DNA of 64,000 nucleotides from an uncultured Alteromonadaceae bacterium. Its GTDB lineage: Bacteria; Pseudomonadota; Gammaproteobacteria; Enterobacterales; Alteromonadaceae. Where the stretch lies: contig CANMXU010000020.1 of NCBI GenBank assembly GCA_947501935.1, positions 27,282 through 91,281 of the forward strand, in the 5' to 3' direction. Positions 51,671-61,336 of the stretch are shown here, in pieces. Positions within the stretch are counted from its first letter, which is position 1, and every line of letters starts with the position of its first letter. The notes beneath the pieces are model-generated. The model saw only the letters and a list, made by a program, of their open reading frames with translations. It did no database searches and had not been told where the DNA came from. Made by a program: the position numbers and the translations under genes.

Positions 51671-54600
51671 ATGAGCATTACCAAAATAGCACTAGATAAT
51701 TCACGTATGACCTGGGTATTTTTAGCCTTGATTGTTTTTTTAGGGGCGTCTGTTTATAACAACTTTCCCAGCAAAGAAGACCCATCTATACGAGTTAACC
51801 GTGCCTTAATCATCACCCAATTTCCAGGGTTACCGCCTGAGCAAGTGGAAAACTTGATCTCAAAAAAGCTTGAAGAACGTTTAAGGGAAATAGGTGAGTT
51901 AAAAAATATCAGCTCCACCTCTATTACCGGGCAATCAATCATCAGCATCGATGCCCACGAAGATTTACCTGATTTTGATAAAGTATGGGATAAGGTTCGC
52001 CGAAAAGTTGAAGATACAAAACCGTCATTACCAAGCGGTATTTATGGTCCTACCATGAATGACGATTTTGGTGACGTTGCTATTGTTACCGCTGCGTTAA
52101 CCGGTGATGGCTGGGCAATGGACGAATTACGTGACCATGCTAGAGATATTCGCGATCGTCTTTACACTGTTGATGGCATTCGCCGCGTTTCGCTATACGG
52201 CGTACAAGAAGAAAAGGTTTATTTAGAGGCTTTACCGAGTTTAGCTGAAGAGCAAAGCATTGATATTTCAGGTGCGATGCAAGCCATACAAGATCAAAAC
52301 ACCATATTACCGTCAGGTAAAATCTATACGCCTTATCGTGAAATCACGGTTGAAACCAGCGGCAAGTTAAACAGTATTAACGACTTAGACAATATTGAAA
52401 TAAAAACCAGTGACGGTGAAGGCACGCTTGCAATTAAAGATTATTTATCAATCAGACAAAGTTTCAGCGAGCCGCCGAGTGATCTTGCTTTTTATAATGG
52501 TAAACCGACAATTGTTATTGCTGCATCGATGCAGCATGGCCGCAATATTCTGGAAGTTGGCCCGCACTTAAAAGAGATGTTAACTGACCTTGATGCTAAT
52601 TTACCCGTAGGCATGGAATTAACACTCGCTACTTTTCAACCTGACGTGGTTGGCAAGTCAATTAATGATGTAAAAAACAGCCTTTATCAAACCTTAGTTA
52701 TTGTATTAATTGTGGTTATTATTGCTTTGGGCTTGGTTGAAGGATTAATCGTTGGTGTCACGGTTCCGGTAACCATTTTAGCAACCTTACTTGTGATGTT
52801 CTTTATGGAAATAGATTTACAATTTATTTCCTTAGCGAGCTTAATTATTGGCTTAGGCATGTTAGTTGATAACGGTATTGTTATTACTGAAAATATTCAT
52901 TTGCGGCTTAACCAAGGCGCGAAAAAATATGACGCAGCCATTGCTGCCTGTAAAGAACTTGCGGTGCCGCTATTAACTTCAACATTAACAACTGTGCTTG
53001 CTTTTGCACCGATATTAATCGCTGAAGGCACAACAGGGGAATATACGCGCTCATTAGCACAGGTCGTTTCTATTTCATTACTCATTTCATGGGTGCTTTC
53101 TTTAACGATTGTGCCTTTATTAGCGGTACGTTTCATTCCAAATAAACATCAAGAAAAACCGTTTTTCCTTGTTGCTGCCTATCAGCGCATCATTGATAAA
53201 GTGCTCAAATTTCCAAAAGCTTTTATGGGCTTAGTATCTGGCATATTTGTTTTTTCATTGATGATCGTTGCTTTAGTTCCCGTTGAAATGTTCGCTACGT
53301 CTTCAAGAACAGAAGTGCTTGTTTATTTAGATGTGCCGGCTGGATATAACGTGCATCAAACGACGCAAGCAACGCAAACATTAACCTCATGGTTAAAAGA
53401 TGAAAAGCAAAACCCTGAAGTTGATTACGTCTCATCGTATATTGGCAATGGTGGGCCACGTTTTTTCTTATCGATTTCGCCGTCAAACCCAGCGCCTAAT
53501 CGCAGCTTTACTATTGTAAATACTGCCTCGGCAGCCGATGCTAAGGCCTTGGTAGCAAAAATAAAGCACTTTAGTGCCCCAAATATGCCTATTGCTAGAG
53601 TTCGTCCGCAATTAATTGCCCGCGGCACAGTACCACCAGGTGTGGTGCAATTACGCTTTAGCGGCCCAGATGCCGATACTTTATACCAAATGGCACTAAA
53701 GGCTGAAAAAGCCTTGGCATCTATTCCTGGTGCTGAAGATGTTACCAATAATTGGCAAAATAAAAGTAAACGTTTTCAGGTAGATATCGACCAAGCGAAA
53801 GTGCGCAGGGCGGGTATTACTTATCAAGCTATTTCTAATGCCCTCAATGGCGTATTCACGGGCGGAAAAATCACTGATATTAGACGAGGCGATACGCTGA
53901 TCCCGGTGATTGTTAAATTAAAAGATGACGACATAAGCAATGACGATGTTGGTCAGTTACTAGATAAAGTTAAAATTTTCACTTCATCTAATAAGCAAGA
54001 GTATGTGTTGTTGTCGCAGGTGGCTACGATAAAAATGGTACCGCAATTTGGTAGCATTATTCGCCGTAATATGGAAAAAACCATTACCATAGGTGGTCGT
54101 CATAAGGTGATGAGAGCACCGGAATTACAAGCAACTTGGGACGCTAAAATTCAAGACATTTATAACAACCTACCGAAAGGCTATAGCATTGAACTCGGTG
54201 GTGAGTTGGAAGGGTTTTCTAATAGTGCCGGTACCTTGTTTTTAACCTTACCGTTATTCTTTGGTTTGATCTTCTGTATTTTAGTGGCGCAGTTTTCCTC
54301 ATTTAGAAAAACCGGCATTGTCGTTATGACCATACCATTAGCGTTCTCTGGAGGCTTTTTAGGTTTATTCATTACCGGTGCTAATTTTGACTTTATTGGC
54401 GCCCTTGGATTTTTATCACTAGCGGGCATTATTATTAATAACGCCATCGTTTTAATTGATAAAATTTCAGCTGAATTAGCTAGCGGTCTAAGTAAATATG
54501 ACGCCATTAAATCAGCCAGTTTAAACCGTCTACGACCAATATTAATAACCACAGCGACTACCATTCTTGCTTTGATTCCATTAATGCTTATGGAAGAAAC

Positions 54601-54727
54601 CTTGTTTTACTCAATGGCGAGTGTCATTATTTTTGGTTTGGCTATTGGTACGATAATGACATTAGGCGCAGTGCCAGCCTTATGTTTGTTATTTTTAAAA
54701 GAACAAGAGAATAAAAGCATGGCTTAA
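51671..54727 (+). CDS. RND efflux transporter permease
   Basis: 1018 residues from ATG 51671, which has GAGGGC upstream; an ATG at 51575 lies inside the adaptor gene and is rejected. TM1 is near residues 14-32. Charged residues typical of the RND proton relay occur in TM4 (GLGMLVDNGIVITENI), and large periplasmic loops lie between TM1/TM2 and TM7/TM8. It is of the hydrophobe/amphiphile efflux type by overall look. The substrate is unknown. The operon faces GH10 divergently, and a box motif is shared with it. Confidence 0.9.
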   Translation: MSITKIALDNSRMTWVFLALIVFLGASVYNNFPSKEDPSIRVNRALIITQFPGLPPEQVENLISKKLEERLREIGELKNISSTSITGQSIISIDAHEDLPDFDKVWDKVRRKVEDTKPSLPSGIYGPTMNDDFGDVAIVTAALTGDGWAMDELRDHARDIRDRLYTVDGIRRVSLYGVQEEKVYLEALPSLAEEQSIDISGAMQAIQDQNTILPSGKIYTPYREITVETSGKLNSINDLDNIEIKTSDGEGTLAIKDYLSIRQSFSEPPSDLAFYNGKPTIVIAASMQHGRNILEVGPHLKEMLTDLDANLPVGMELTLATFQPDVVGKSINDVKNSLYQTLVIVLIVVIIALGLVEGLIVGVTVPVTILATLLVMFFMEIDLQFISLASLIIGLGMLVDNGIVITENIHLRLNQGAKKYDAAIAACKELAVPLLTSTLTTVLAFAPILIAEGTTGEYTRSLAQVVSISLLISWVLSLTIVPLLAVRFIPNKHQEKPFFLVAAYQRIIDKVLKFPKAFMGLVSGIFVFSLMIVALVPVEMFATSSRTEVLVYLDVPAGYNVHQTTQATQTLTSWLKDEKQNPEVDYVSSYIGNGGPRFFLSISPSNPAPNRSFTIVNTASAADAKALVAKIKHFSAPNMPIARVRPQLIARGTVPPGVVQLRFSGPDADTLYQMALKAEKALASIPGAEDVTNNWQNKSKRFQVDIDQAKVRRAGITYQAISNALNGVFTGGKITDIRRGDTLIPVIVKLKDDDISNDDVGQLLDKVKIFTSSNKQEYVLLSQVATIKMVPQFGSIIRRNMEKTITIGGRHKVMRAPELQATWDAKIQDIYNNLPKGYSIELGGELEGFSNSAGTLFLTLPLFFGLIFCILVAQFSSFRKTGIVVMTIPLAFSGGFLGLFITGANFDFIGALGFLSLAGIIINNAIVLIDKISAELASGLSKYDAIKSASLNRLRPILITTATTILALIPLMLMEETLFYSMASVIIFGLAIGTIMTLGAVPALCLLFLKEQENKSMA

Positions 54728-54783
54728 TGTGATGAAATAAGCTTGTAAATCACGTTAAAGTATAGAACCTAAAGCATGTAAAA

Positions 54784-54818
54784 AGGGCAAGTTGAATATT
54801 ATTTAACTTGCCTTTATT
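54784..54818 (+). terminator. Terminator of the RND operon
   Basis: An 8-bp stem (GGCAAGTT/AACTTGCC) extended by A-T pairs, followed by T-rich DNA. Confidence 0.7.
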
Positions 54819-54922
54819 TATGGGTAAAAATTAACCCAAGGTAAAAGTCTGACTAATACTGAACATGTTCATTTGAACAGCAATGTTTAAGGAAATGCTA
54901 AGGGCAAAAAAACGCTTACTGA

Positions 54923-55807
54923 TTATTTTGTTTGTTTAGCCTGAGCGATAAAATCGGTTAAGTAATCAATATGTTGTTCATCTTTTCGTATACCAATATA
55001 GATTTGTTTACTGATCCCTTGCTTGCCCAAACGAAGGCTTTTGATAGGCATTGATTTTGCGTATTCGTCAACTAACCAACCCGGAAGTGCACAAACACCT
55101 CGACCTGCAGCGACCATTTGCAGCATGATTTCGGTGGTTTCAATCAGTTTGTGTTTTTTGACCGAGCACTTTGCCGGATTAAGAAATTGACTAAAAATAT
55201 CGAGTCTTAATGGCTCAACCGGGTAACTAAAAAGCACTTCATCGCTTAATTGTTCTGGGCTAACAAAGTCTTGTTGTGCTAATGGGTGCGATGTGGCAAC
55301 AACCAATCGGTGTTCGTAGTTAAAAACCGGAATGTACTCAATTTTGGGTTTAAAAAGCGGATCTGGGGTGATCAATACATCAATTTCGTAGCTCAGTAAT
55401 GCCCCTAAAGCGCCAAACTGAAATTCTTGTTTTACATCCATGTCTATGTTTGGCCATTGCTGTAAATATGGTTGAATGACTCTAAGCAACCATTGATAAC
55501 ACGGGTGACATTCCATGCCAATGCGTAACGCGCCCATTTCGCCTTTAGCAATCTGGCTTAACAGCAATTCGGTATGAACAAATTGCGGTAATACTCGGTT
55601 AGCAAAGGCTTGAATACGCTCCCCAGCTGCCGTTAGTCGAAGGTTTCGACCATCTTTTTTCCAAATATTGGTGCCTACCTGCCCCTCAAGTTTTTTAATA
55701 CTATGGCTGAGCGCCGATTGAGATAAATGCAAAGAATCAGCCGCTTTGGTTAAGGTGCCATAGGTTTTTATCGCGGTCAGTATTTCTAAGTGGATCCTTT
55801 CCAGCAT
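54923..55807 (-). CDS. LysR-type regulator (MetR-like)
   Basis: About 295 residues from ATG 55807, which has GGAG at good distance; the frame extends 12 codons further upstream without a binding site. The winged-helix N-terminus is clear (LTKAADSLHLSQSALSHSIKKLE). The effector domain begins ALRIGMECHPCYQWLL, close to the E. coli MetR segment (IECHSCIQWL). MetR uses homocysteine as co-regulator to control methionine genes. The methionine synthase gene lies upstream on the same strand, which supports this role. Confidence 0.88.
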   Translation of the reverse strand: MLERIHLEILTAIKTYGTLTKAADSLHLSQSALSHSIKKLEGQVGTNIWKKDGRNLRLTAAGERIQAFANRVLPQFVHTELLLSQIAKGEMGALRIGMECHPCYQWLLRVIQPYLQQWPNIDMDVKQEFQFGALGALLSYEIDVLITPDPLFKPKIEYIPVFNYEHRLVVATSHPLAQQDFVSPEQLSDEVLFSYPVEPLRLDIFSQFLNPAKCSVKKHKLIETTEIMLQMVAAGRGVCALPGWLVDEYAKSMPIKSLRLGKQGISKQIYIGIRKDEQHIDYLTDFIAQAKQTK

Positions 55808-55863
55808 GGTTAACTCCGGTAGTTCATCTTTATATGAATACAAATTGATATTGATGAGTAATT

Positions 55864-55880
55864 TTCATTGATTCAATGAA
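55864..55880. promoter_or_regulatory. LysR-type palindrome before the MetR-like gene
   Basis: Perfect inverted repeat TTCATT-GATTC-AATGAA, 57 bp upstream of the regulator start. It has the T-N11-A shape of LysR-family operators, and the spacing fits the MetR half-site order (TGAA/TTCA) in inverted sense. Confidence 0.4.
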
Positions 55881-55992
55881 TTCTATCATTTTTACTCATC
55901 ATTAATGCGGCTTTCTCTTATATTTATTCTGTATAAATACGCGACATTTGTGTTGATTATCATAGCGTTTAATTGTGCTACTAAATCAAAAC

Positions 55993-57069
55993 TTACGATA
56001 TAGTTGATGCTTGTAATAACAGTTCATTTCTAACAATGTCAGCTCCAGCACTTAAGGCCTTTAGTTTTCCGGTTGCAACTTGCCGCGATAACGGCGCCAT
56101 GCCGCAATTTGTACAAGGATAGAGCTTGTCAGCATCAACATACTTAAGGGCACCTCGTAAGGTATTGGCCACTTCTTCCGGCGTTTCAATGGCATTGCTT
56201 GCGACATCAATAGCACCGACCATAATTTTTTTACCACGAACGAGTTCAAGTAATTCAATAGGCACATGCGAGTTGTGACACTCTAGCGAGATAATATCAA
56301 TGTTCGACTTTTTTAGTTTTGGAAAAATTTCTTGGTATTGTCGCCATTCACTGCCTAAGGTTTTTTTCCAGTCGGTATTGGCTTTAATGCCATAGCCATA
56401 ACAAATGTGTACCGCAGTTTCACATGCAAGTCCTTCAATGGCGCGTTCTAAACAAGCAACTCCCCAGTCATTAACCTCGTCAAAAAACACATTAAAAGCC
56501 GGCTCGTCAAACTGAATAATATCAACCCCTGCAGCGGCTAATTCTTTGGCTTCTTGATTGAGTATTTTGGCAAATTCCCAAGCAAGTTGTTCACGGCTTT
56601 TATAATGATCATCAAACAAGGTATCAACCATGGTCATTGGGCCGGGAAGAGCCCACTTTATCGGCTGCTTGGTTTGACTTCGTAAAAATTTTGCATCCTC
56701 TACAAACACTGCTTTTGGGCGAGATACTTCACCTACCACCGTTGGCACGCTTGCTTCATAACGATCTCGAATTTTAACGGTTTGCCTGTTTTCAAAATCA
56801 ACGCCGCTTAAGTGCTCAATAAAAGTGGTGACAAAATGCTGCCGTGTTTGCTCGCCATCACTGACAATATCAATACCTGCTTGCTGTTGTTGATGTAAGG
56901 CGATAGATAACGCGTCTTGCTTACCGTCAACCAGTTCTTGATCTTCAAGCTTCCAAGGTGACCATAACGCTTCAGGTTCGGCAAGCCACGACGGCTTAGG
57001 TAAACTGCCTGCTGTTGAAGTAGGCAGTAATTTTTTCTGTATCAGTGGACTTTGATTAAACGTTGTCAT
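55993..57069 (-). CDS. mesD: Folate-independent methionine synthase (MesD-like, core MetE)
   Basis: 358 residues, only the catalytic half of MetE (usually about 750). Zinc ligands are present: His221 and Cys223 (HICYG), Glu263 (SLECH) and Cys322 (TNCGMAPL). It lacks the N-terminal MetE domain needed for the folate substrate in canonical enzymes. Its partner DUF1852 gene lies 27 bp upstream in transcription. MesD-type enzymes make methionine from homocysteine without methyl-folate and need MesX and oxygen (from published work on this family). A MetR-like regulator is encoded next to it. Confidence 0.86.
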   Translation of the reverse strand: MTTFNQSPLIQKKLLPTSTAGSLPKPSWLAEPEALWSPWKLEDQELVDGKQDALSIALHQQQQAGIDIVSDGEQTRQHFVTTFIEHLSGVDFENRQTVKIRDRYEASVPTVVGEVSRPKAVFVEDAKFLRSQTKQPIKWALPGPMTMVDTLFDDHYKSREQLAWEFAKILNQEAKELAAAGVDIIQFDEPAFNVFFDEVNDWGVACLERAIEGLACETAVHICYGYGIKANTDWKKTLGSEWRQYQEIFPKLKKSNIDIISLECHNSHVPIELLELVRGKKIMVGAIDVASNAIETPEEVANTLRGALKYVDADKLYPCTNCGMAPLSRQVATGKLKALSAGADIVRNELLLQASTIS

Positions 57070-57096
57070 TGTTTATGCTCTATACCTTCAAATAAA

Positions 57097-58074
57097 TTAA
57101 AGTGCGTAACTTGCAGACCACTGCTCAAGCACGTGTTGATAAGGTTTAATAAAATGCTCTTCTGCAAATTTTCCTTGGTCAACCGCCAATTTGCTTCGCT
57201 CTTCTCGGTCATAAACGATTTGCGTTAACGAATGGTCTACATTTTTTAAGTTTGGTTGATAGCATTTACCCGCTACGGCGTTGGCATTGTAAATTTCAGG
57301 TCGATAAATTTTCTGAAAGGTCTCCATCGTGCTGATGGTGCTAATTAACTCAACATTGCTGTAGTCATTGAGTAAATCGCCAAAAAAGTAAAAAGCTAAC
57401 GGCGCCACGCTATGTGAAGGCATGAAGTAGCGTACTTGTAAGCCCATTTTTTTAAAATATTGCTCAGTTAATGACGATTCATTTGGCTGATATTCAAAAC
57501 CTAAGACAGGGTGCTGATTTTCAGTTCTAAAGTAAGTTTTATTGTCTGAAACACTTAAACAAATCACTGGTGGCTTTTTAAAGTTTTGTTTGTAGGTGTC
57601 TGAATTTACAAACGATTGAAATAACTTGCCGTGCAAGTCACCAAAGTCTTGTGGAATACTAAAGTGCGCTTTATCTTTATTATGATTTAACAATAAAACA
57701 CTAAAGTCGTAATCTCGCACATAAGATGAAAAATTATTGCCAACGATACCTTCAATACGTGTATTGGTTAGTTGATCAACAATATTGGTTTTTAATATTT
57801 CAATAGAAGGGAAGGCTTCACCACTGCCTTGAACGTCAATATCAACAGAAATAATGTCAAGCTCAACATAATAACGATCGCCTTTAGGGTTATCCCAATG
57901 CGCTAAGGCATTAAAACTATTGTTAATCATCGTTAAGGCATTACGTAGATTTTTTTCCCGGCTTTCACCGCGTGCCAAATTAGCAAAGTTTGTGGTAACA
58001 CGAGTACTGTTTGAAGGCTGATAATTTTCATCAAAACCAATATTGTTAATCGTAAAGCTAAAGTCGTTATTCAT
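57097..58074 (-). CDS. mesX: MesX, DUF1852 partner of methionine synthase
   Basis: 325 residues with the DUF1852 pattern (FTINNIGFDENYQPSNSTR at the start, LTMINNSFNALAHWDNP, and MPSHSVAPLAFYFFGDLL). MesX is a putative oxygenase that is required together with MesD for folate-independent methionine synthesis (published family knowledge). It is first in the mesX-mesD operon, with a palindrome about 175 bp upstream. Confidence 0.88.
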   Translation of the reverse strand: MNNDFSFTINNIGFDENYQPSNSTRVTTNFANLARGESREKNLRNALTMINNSFNALAHWDNPKGDRYYVELDIISVDIDVQGSGEAFPSIEILKTNIVDQLTNTRIEGIVGNNFSSYVRDYDFSVLLLNHNKDKAHFSIPQDFGDLHGKLFQSFVNSDTYKQNFKKPPVICLSVSDNKTYFRTENQHPVLGFEYQPNESSLTEQYFKKMGLQVRYFMPSHSVAPLAFYFFGDLLNDYSNVELISTISTMETFQKIYRPEIYNANAVAGKCYQPNLKNVDHSLTQIVYDREERSKLAVDQGKFAEEHFIKPYQHVLEQWSASYAL

Positions 58075-58247
58075 GGTTATCTACTGTCCTATATTTTCCA
58101 TTAAAAGCTGATTGTTTGACGCTCTTTATTGATGATTAGTGATTAGTAATTTTTAAAATCAACCGCTGTGTTGTTTCAACAAAAGAGCAGGGTGTAATTT
58201 ATACGCGCAATTTCTAATGAAAAAAATTGATTATATTTCATCAAATT

Positions 58248-58262
58248 ATGAGTATTGCTCAT
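58248..58262. promoter_or_regulatory. LysR-type palindrome upstream of mesX
   Basis: Perfect 5-5-5 palindrome ATGAG-TATTG-CTCAT, 174 bp from the mesX start codon. A candidate operator for the MetR-like regulator; related TGA...TCA halves occur near 55853-55870. Confidence 0.4.
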
Positions 58263-58360
58263 GTATTGTCTCGATGATTGATTTTTAACTAGCTGAAATT
58301 TCAGCCAGCTACTGACCAATTTCATTTTTTCCTCTTTGAACACCAACAAGGCGCGCTCTC

Positions 58361-58376
58361 TTCAGGTTGATTTCAT
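58361..58376 (+). promoter_or_regulatory. PmrA/QseB-like direct repeat (SDR-kdgK operon)
   Basis: TTCAG-GTTGAT-TTCAT, 11-bp period, 65 bp before the start codon. Confidence 0.55.
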
Positions 58377-58425
58377 CAAAGCCCTTTAGGCTACCTTGAG
58401 AAAATTTATTGATTAGGAATTACAA

Positions 58426-59286
58426 ATGAATCTTGTTGGAAAAATTATTGTGGTAACCGGTGCAGGTTCAGGCATTGGTCGCGAACTGGCGTTACAGTTG
58501 GTCGCTAAAGGCGCAATTGTCGCCGGTGCCGATTATAACGAGCAGGCATTGCTAGAAACTCAAACGCTATTAAACACAGATAATTCAGATTCTCGCCATT
58601 GCATGACATGTCATGTGGTCGACATTTCTAATCAAGAACAGGTCAATTCGGTTATTGCCGATATTATTGCTCAGCACGGCAGTGTTGACGGCATCATTAA
58701 TAACGCTGGTATTATTCAACCTTTTACTCATGTTGAACATTTAGCGCTTAATCAAATGGAGCGTATTTTTAATGTTAACTGGTGGGGCGTGGTTTATATG
58801 ACGCAAGCCTTATTACCAACGTTAAAGAAAAGCCGAGAAGCGCGTATCGTGAATGTTTCAAGTATGGGCGGATACATGCCTTTTCCTGGGCAAGTAATTT
58901 ATGGTGCAAGTAAAGCCGCGGTGAAATTAATGACCGAAGGATTAATGGTTGAACTTGCTGAGACAAATATTGGTGTGAGTATTGTTTATCCTGGCGCGGT
59001 GCAAACCAATATTACCAATAATGCCCCTGATATTACTGATGAAGCGAAACAAGCAACAGCAGAAAAGCTGGCCAAAGAAAAGAAAAGCCCAGGGGTAACG
59101 GCAGAAGAAGCCGCTAAAGCCATTATTAAAGGCATCGAGAAAAACAAAGCACGTATTCTTGTTGGCTCTGACTGTAAATTTATCGATAAGCTTTATCGTT
59201 TAATGCCAGTTAAAACCGCATATTTGATGAGCTGGTTAATGAAAAAGTTCGCTGGTGTTGATATGACTGAAGCGGTTGAGAAGTAA
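58426..59286 (+). CDS. SDR-family oxidoreductase
   Basis: 286 residues, longer than sugar-type SDRs. Cofactor loop VTGAGSGIGRELA, INNAG at about 88-92, catalytic YGASK, then a lysine-rich C-terminal helix (AEKLAKEKKSPGVTAEEAA) and KARILVGSDCKFIDKLYRLMP, a tail seen in SDRs acting on hydrophobic substrates. It is the first gene of a pair with the KDG-type kinase, 3 bp upstream. The reaction is not known. Confidence 0.8.
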   Translation: MNLVGKIIVVTGAGSGIGRELALQLVAKGAIVAGADYNEQALLETQTLLNTDNSDSRHCMTCHVVDISNQEQVNSVIADIIAQHGSVDGIINNAGIIQPFTHVEHLALNQMERIFNVNWWGVVYMTQALLPTLKKSREARIVNVSSMGGYMPFPGQVIYGASKAAVKLMTEGLMVELAETNIGVSIVYPGAVQTNITNNAPDITDEAKQATAEKLAKEKKSPGVTAEEAAKAIIKGIEKNKARILVGSDCKFIDKLYRLMPVKTAYLMSWLMKKFAGVDMTEAVEK

Positions 59287-59289
59287 ACC

Positions 59290-60231
59290 ATGAATGGTAA
59301 TGCAAAAGCTGCTTTAAGTTGCGCTTCTATTGGTGAATGCATGTTAGAGCTATCATCAACTGATAATAACGCCTTCGGTTTACAGAGCCTTAAATTTGGT
59401 GGTGATACTTTAAACACCGCCATATACATGGCGCGCCAAGGCATAAACGTTGACTATGTAACCGCCTTAGGTGATGACAAGTGGAGCATAGAAATGCTTA
59501 ATGCTTGGCAAGCTGAAAAAGTGGGAACAGCGTTAATTTTGCAAGTGGCGAATCGCGTACCGGGTTTATATGCTATTCAAACCTATGCAGGTGGTGAGCG
59601 TGAATTTTATTATTGGCGTAACGAGTCACCCGCACGTGAATTATTTGAGCTTAAGCAAAACAGTCAACTGCTCGATAAGCTTATGACGTTTGATTATCTC
59701 TACTTAAGTGGTATTACCTTATCGCTCTATAGCGCTGAAGTGCTTGAACGTTTATGGGAGTTTTTTGCCGAATATAAAGCACGTGGCGGAAAGTTAGTTT
59801 TTGACAGTAATTATCGTCCTAGAAATTGGCCTGATGCGGTATTTGCTCGCCAATGTTTTGATAAAATTGCCAGTTACAGCGCCATAGTATTACCAACTCT
59901 TGATGACGAGCAATTATTTAACCCAAAGCTGACGCTTGAACAATGTCAGGCGCATTATCAGCAACTTGGCGTGAAAGAGCTCGTGATTAAACTCGGCAGT
60001 GAAGGCTGCTTAGTTTGTACTGAACAAGAAGATCAGTTCGTGCCTACCACACCCGTTAATGCGATTGATACCACCTCAGCCGGTGATTCATTTAATGGCA
60101 CTTACTTAGCTGCTCGCATGAAAAATATCAGCCCTGAAATCGCTGCAAAATATGCACATCGAGTGGCAGGTGAAGTGGTTCAGCATCAAGGGGCGATCAT
60201 CGATATTAGCCATCAACCTTTTATTGATTAA
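59290..60231 (+). CDS. kdgK: PfkB-family 2-keto-3-deoxygluconate kinase
   Basis: 313 residues. PfkB signatures: GGDTLNTAIYMARQG near residue 38, and DTTSAGDSFNGTYLAARM near the end with the catalytic aspartate (AGDSFNG). FYYWRNESPARELF is typical of KDG kinases. It phosphorylates KDG from mannonate dehydratase to KDPG. The KDPG aldolase is not in the window. The gene starts 3 bp after the SDR gene and shares its TTCAG box. Confidence 0.88.
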   Translation: MNGNAKAALSCASIGECMLELSSTDNNAFGLQSLKFGGDTLNTAIYMARQGINVDYVTALGDDKWSIEMLNAWQAEKVGTALILQVANRVPGLYAIQTYAGGEREFYYWRNESPARELFELKQNSQLLDKLMTFDYLYLSGITLSLYSAEVLERLWEFFAEYKARGGKLVFDSNYRPRNWPDAVFARQCFDKIASYSAIVLPTLDDEQLFNPKLTLEQCQAHYQQLGVKELVIKLGSEGCLVCTEQEDQFVPTTPVNAIDTTSAGDSFNGTYLAARMKNISPEIAAKYAHRVAGEVVQHQGAIIDISHQPFID

Positions 60232-60305
60232 GCATGTTTAAAATAATTAAATTAAATTTTAACCCACTTAAAGTTATATAACGCTATATTTTCCTGCTCT
60301 CGTTT

Positions 60306-60343
60306 GGCGCTGCTCTTTGTTGTTTGGGTGGCGCCTTTTTTTT
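60306..60343 (+). terminator. Probable terminator of kdgK
   Basis: A short stem GGCGC/GCGCC with a 20-nt loop directly followed by T8. The stem is weak, but the T tract is clear. Confidence 0.55.
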
Positions 60344-60350
60344 GTCTGTT

Positions 60351-60366
60351 TTCAGGTTAACTTCAT
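60351..60366 (+). promoter_or_regulatory. PmrA/QseB-like direct repeat (esterase gene)
   Basis: TTCAG-GTTAAC-TTCAT, 11-bp period, 71 bp before the esterase start codon. Confidence 0.55.
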
Positions 60367-60421
60367 TTTAATCGTCTATTTTCGATATGTTCAATAACTT
60401 CAATTTCAATTTGAGAGTCTA

Positions 60422-61330
60422 ATGCGTATATTTTTTGTTATCACTAGTGTTTTTGTTGTTGGTTTAATTTTAGGAGGGCTAAGCGGTTTTCATGTCGGCG
60501 CTGCTACAGGTCTTTATCAACCAAAAATTGCTGAACCCTATGCGAAAAGATTAACAGAGTTAATTTTACCTTTTATGCATGCAAAAATGTGTGCAGATAA
60601 TGATGAATGTGGCTTTAATGAAATAGAAAACCGTCACCAAGTCTCTTGTCAGCCTTTTATCGAACAAAGCCCTCGCACTCTGGTGTTATTTGCTTTCGGT
60701 CAATCAAATAGTGCCAATCATGGCGATTATCTGCACCAAGCGTTTGATGGCATTTATAATCTCAATCCATTCGATGGTTTATGTTATCAAGCGCAAGACC
60801 CATTACTTGGGGCAACAGGTGAGCAAGGTTCAGTTTGGATGCCATTAGCCCAGAAATTAATCACGCAAGGCAAAGCCGATAAAGTACTGATTGTTCCCTT
60901 TGGTGTTGGCGGTTCATCAATAGCACGTTGGACGCCTTCAGGTGATTTATCAGGCCGAATAACACGAAGTATCAAAGCATTAGAAAAAAATAATATCAAA
61001 GCAACCCACATTGTTTGGCATCAAGGTGAAACGGATGCAGGTAATGGCACCACCACAAACGAATACATTGAACGGTTTTCACAAGTCAAAGACCAACTTA
61101 AACCATTAGGTGTAAACATTCCTATCTATGTTGCAACTGCCACACGTTGTGGAGGAGAGCCTAATAAAAGTATTAGCAATGCGCAACAGCAGTTACCTCT
61201 AGTTTATTCAAATGTATATTCTGGCGCAAACAGTGATTTATTAGGTAGTGATTTACGCTTTGACAAATGTCACTTTAATCAACAAGGCTTAACTGAACAT
61301 GCCAATCTATGGTTTGATGCATTAAATTAA
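60422..61330 (+). CDS. SASA-type carbohydrate acetylesterase
   Basis: 302 residues. An N-terminal hydrophobic helix (about 3-26) suggests a membrane anchor or signal peptide. The SGNH-like esterase core has the serine in FAFGQSNSANHGD, an active-site VWHQGETDAGNG block, and the Asp-His pair in RFDKCHFNQQG near the end. The family removes acetyl groups from sialic acids or xylan. Beside GH10 and GH2, acetyl-xylan deacetylation is the likely role (inference). Confidence 0.8.
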   Translation: MRIFFVITSVFVVGLILGGLSGFHVGAATGLYQPKIAEPYAKRLTELILPFMHAKMCADNDECGFNEIENRHQVSCQPFIEQSPRTLVLFAFGQSNSANHGDYLHQAFDGIYNLNPFDGLCYQAQDPLLGATGEQGSVWMPLAQKLITQGKADKVLIVPFGVGGSSIARWTPSGDLSGRITRSIKALEKNNIKATHIVWHQGETDAGNGTTTNEYIERFSQVKDQLKPLGVNIPIYVATATRCGGEPNKSISNAQQQLPLVYSNVYSGANSDLLGSDLRFDKCHFNQQGLTEHANLWFDALN

Positions 61331-61336
61331 TCAGCA

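Larger units (their letters stand above)
58075..58425. other. Divergent region between mesX and the SDR-kdgK operon
   Basis: About 350 bp without a credible gene. It holds a palindrome at 58248-58262 (ATGAG-TATTG-CTCAT) nearer to mesX and a TTCAG-N6-TTCAT box at 58361-58376 before the SDR gene. Confidence 0.5.

Noticed and set aside
57070..58425. SAM or cobalamin riboswitch before the methionine genes
   Set aside because: No extended conserved stem-loop pattern was recognisable; control by the MetR-like regulator explains the layout better.
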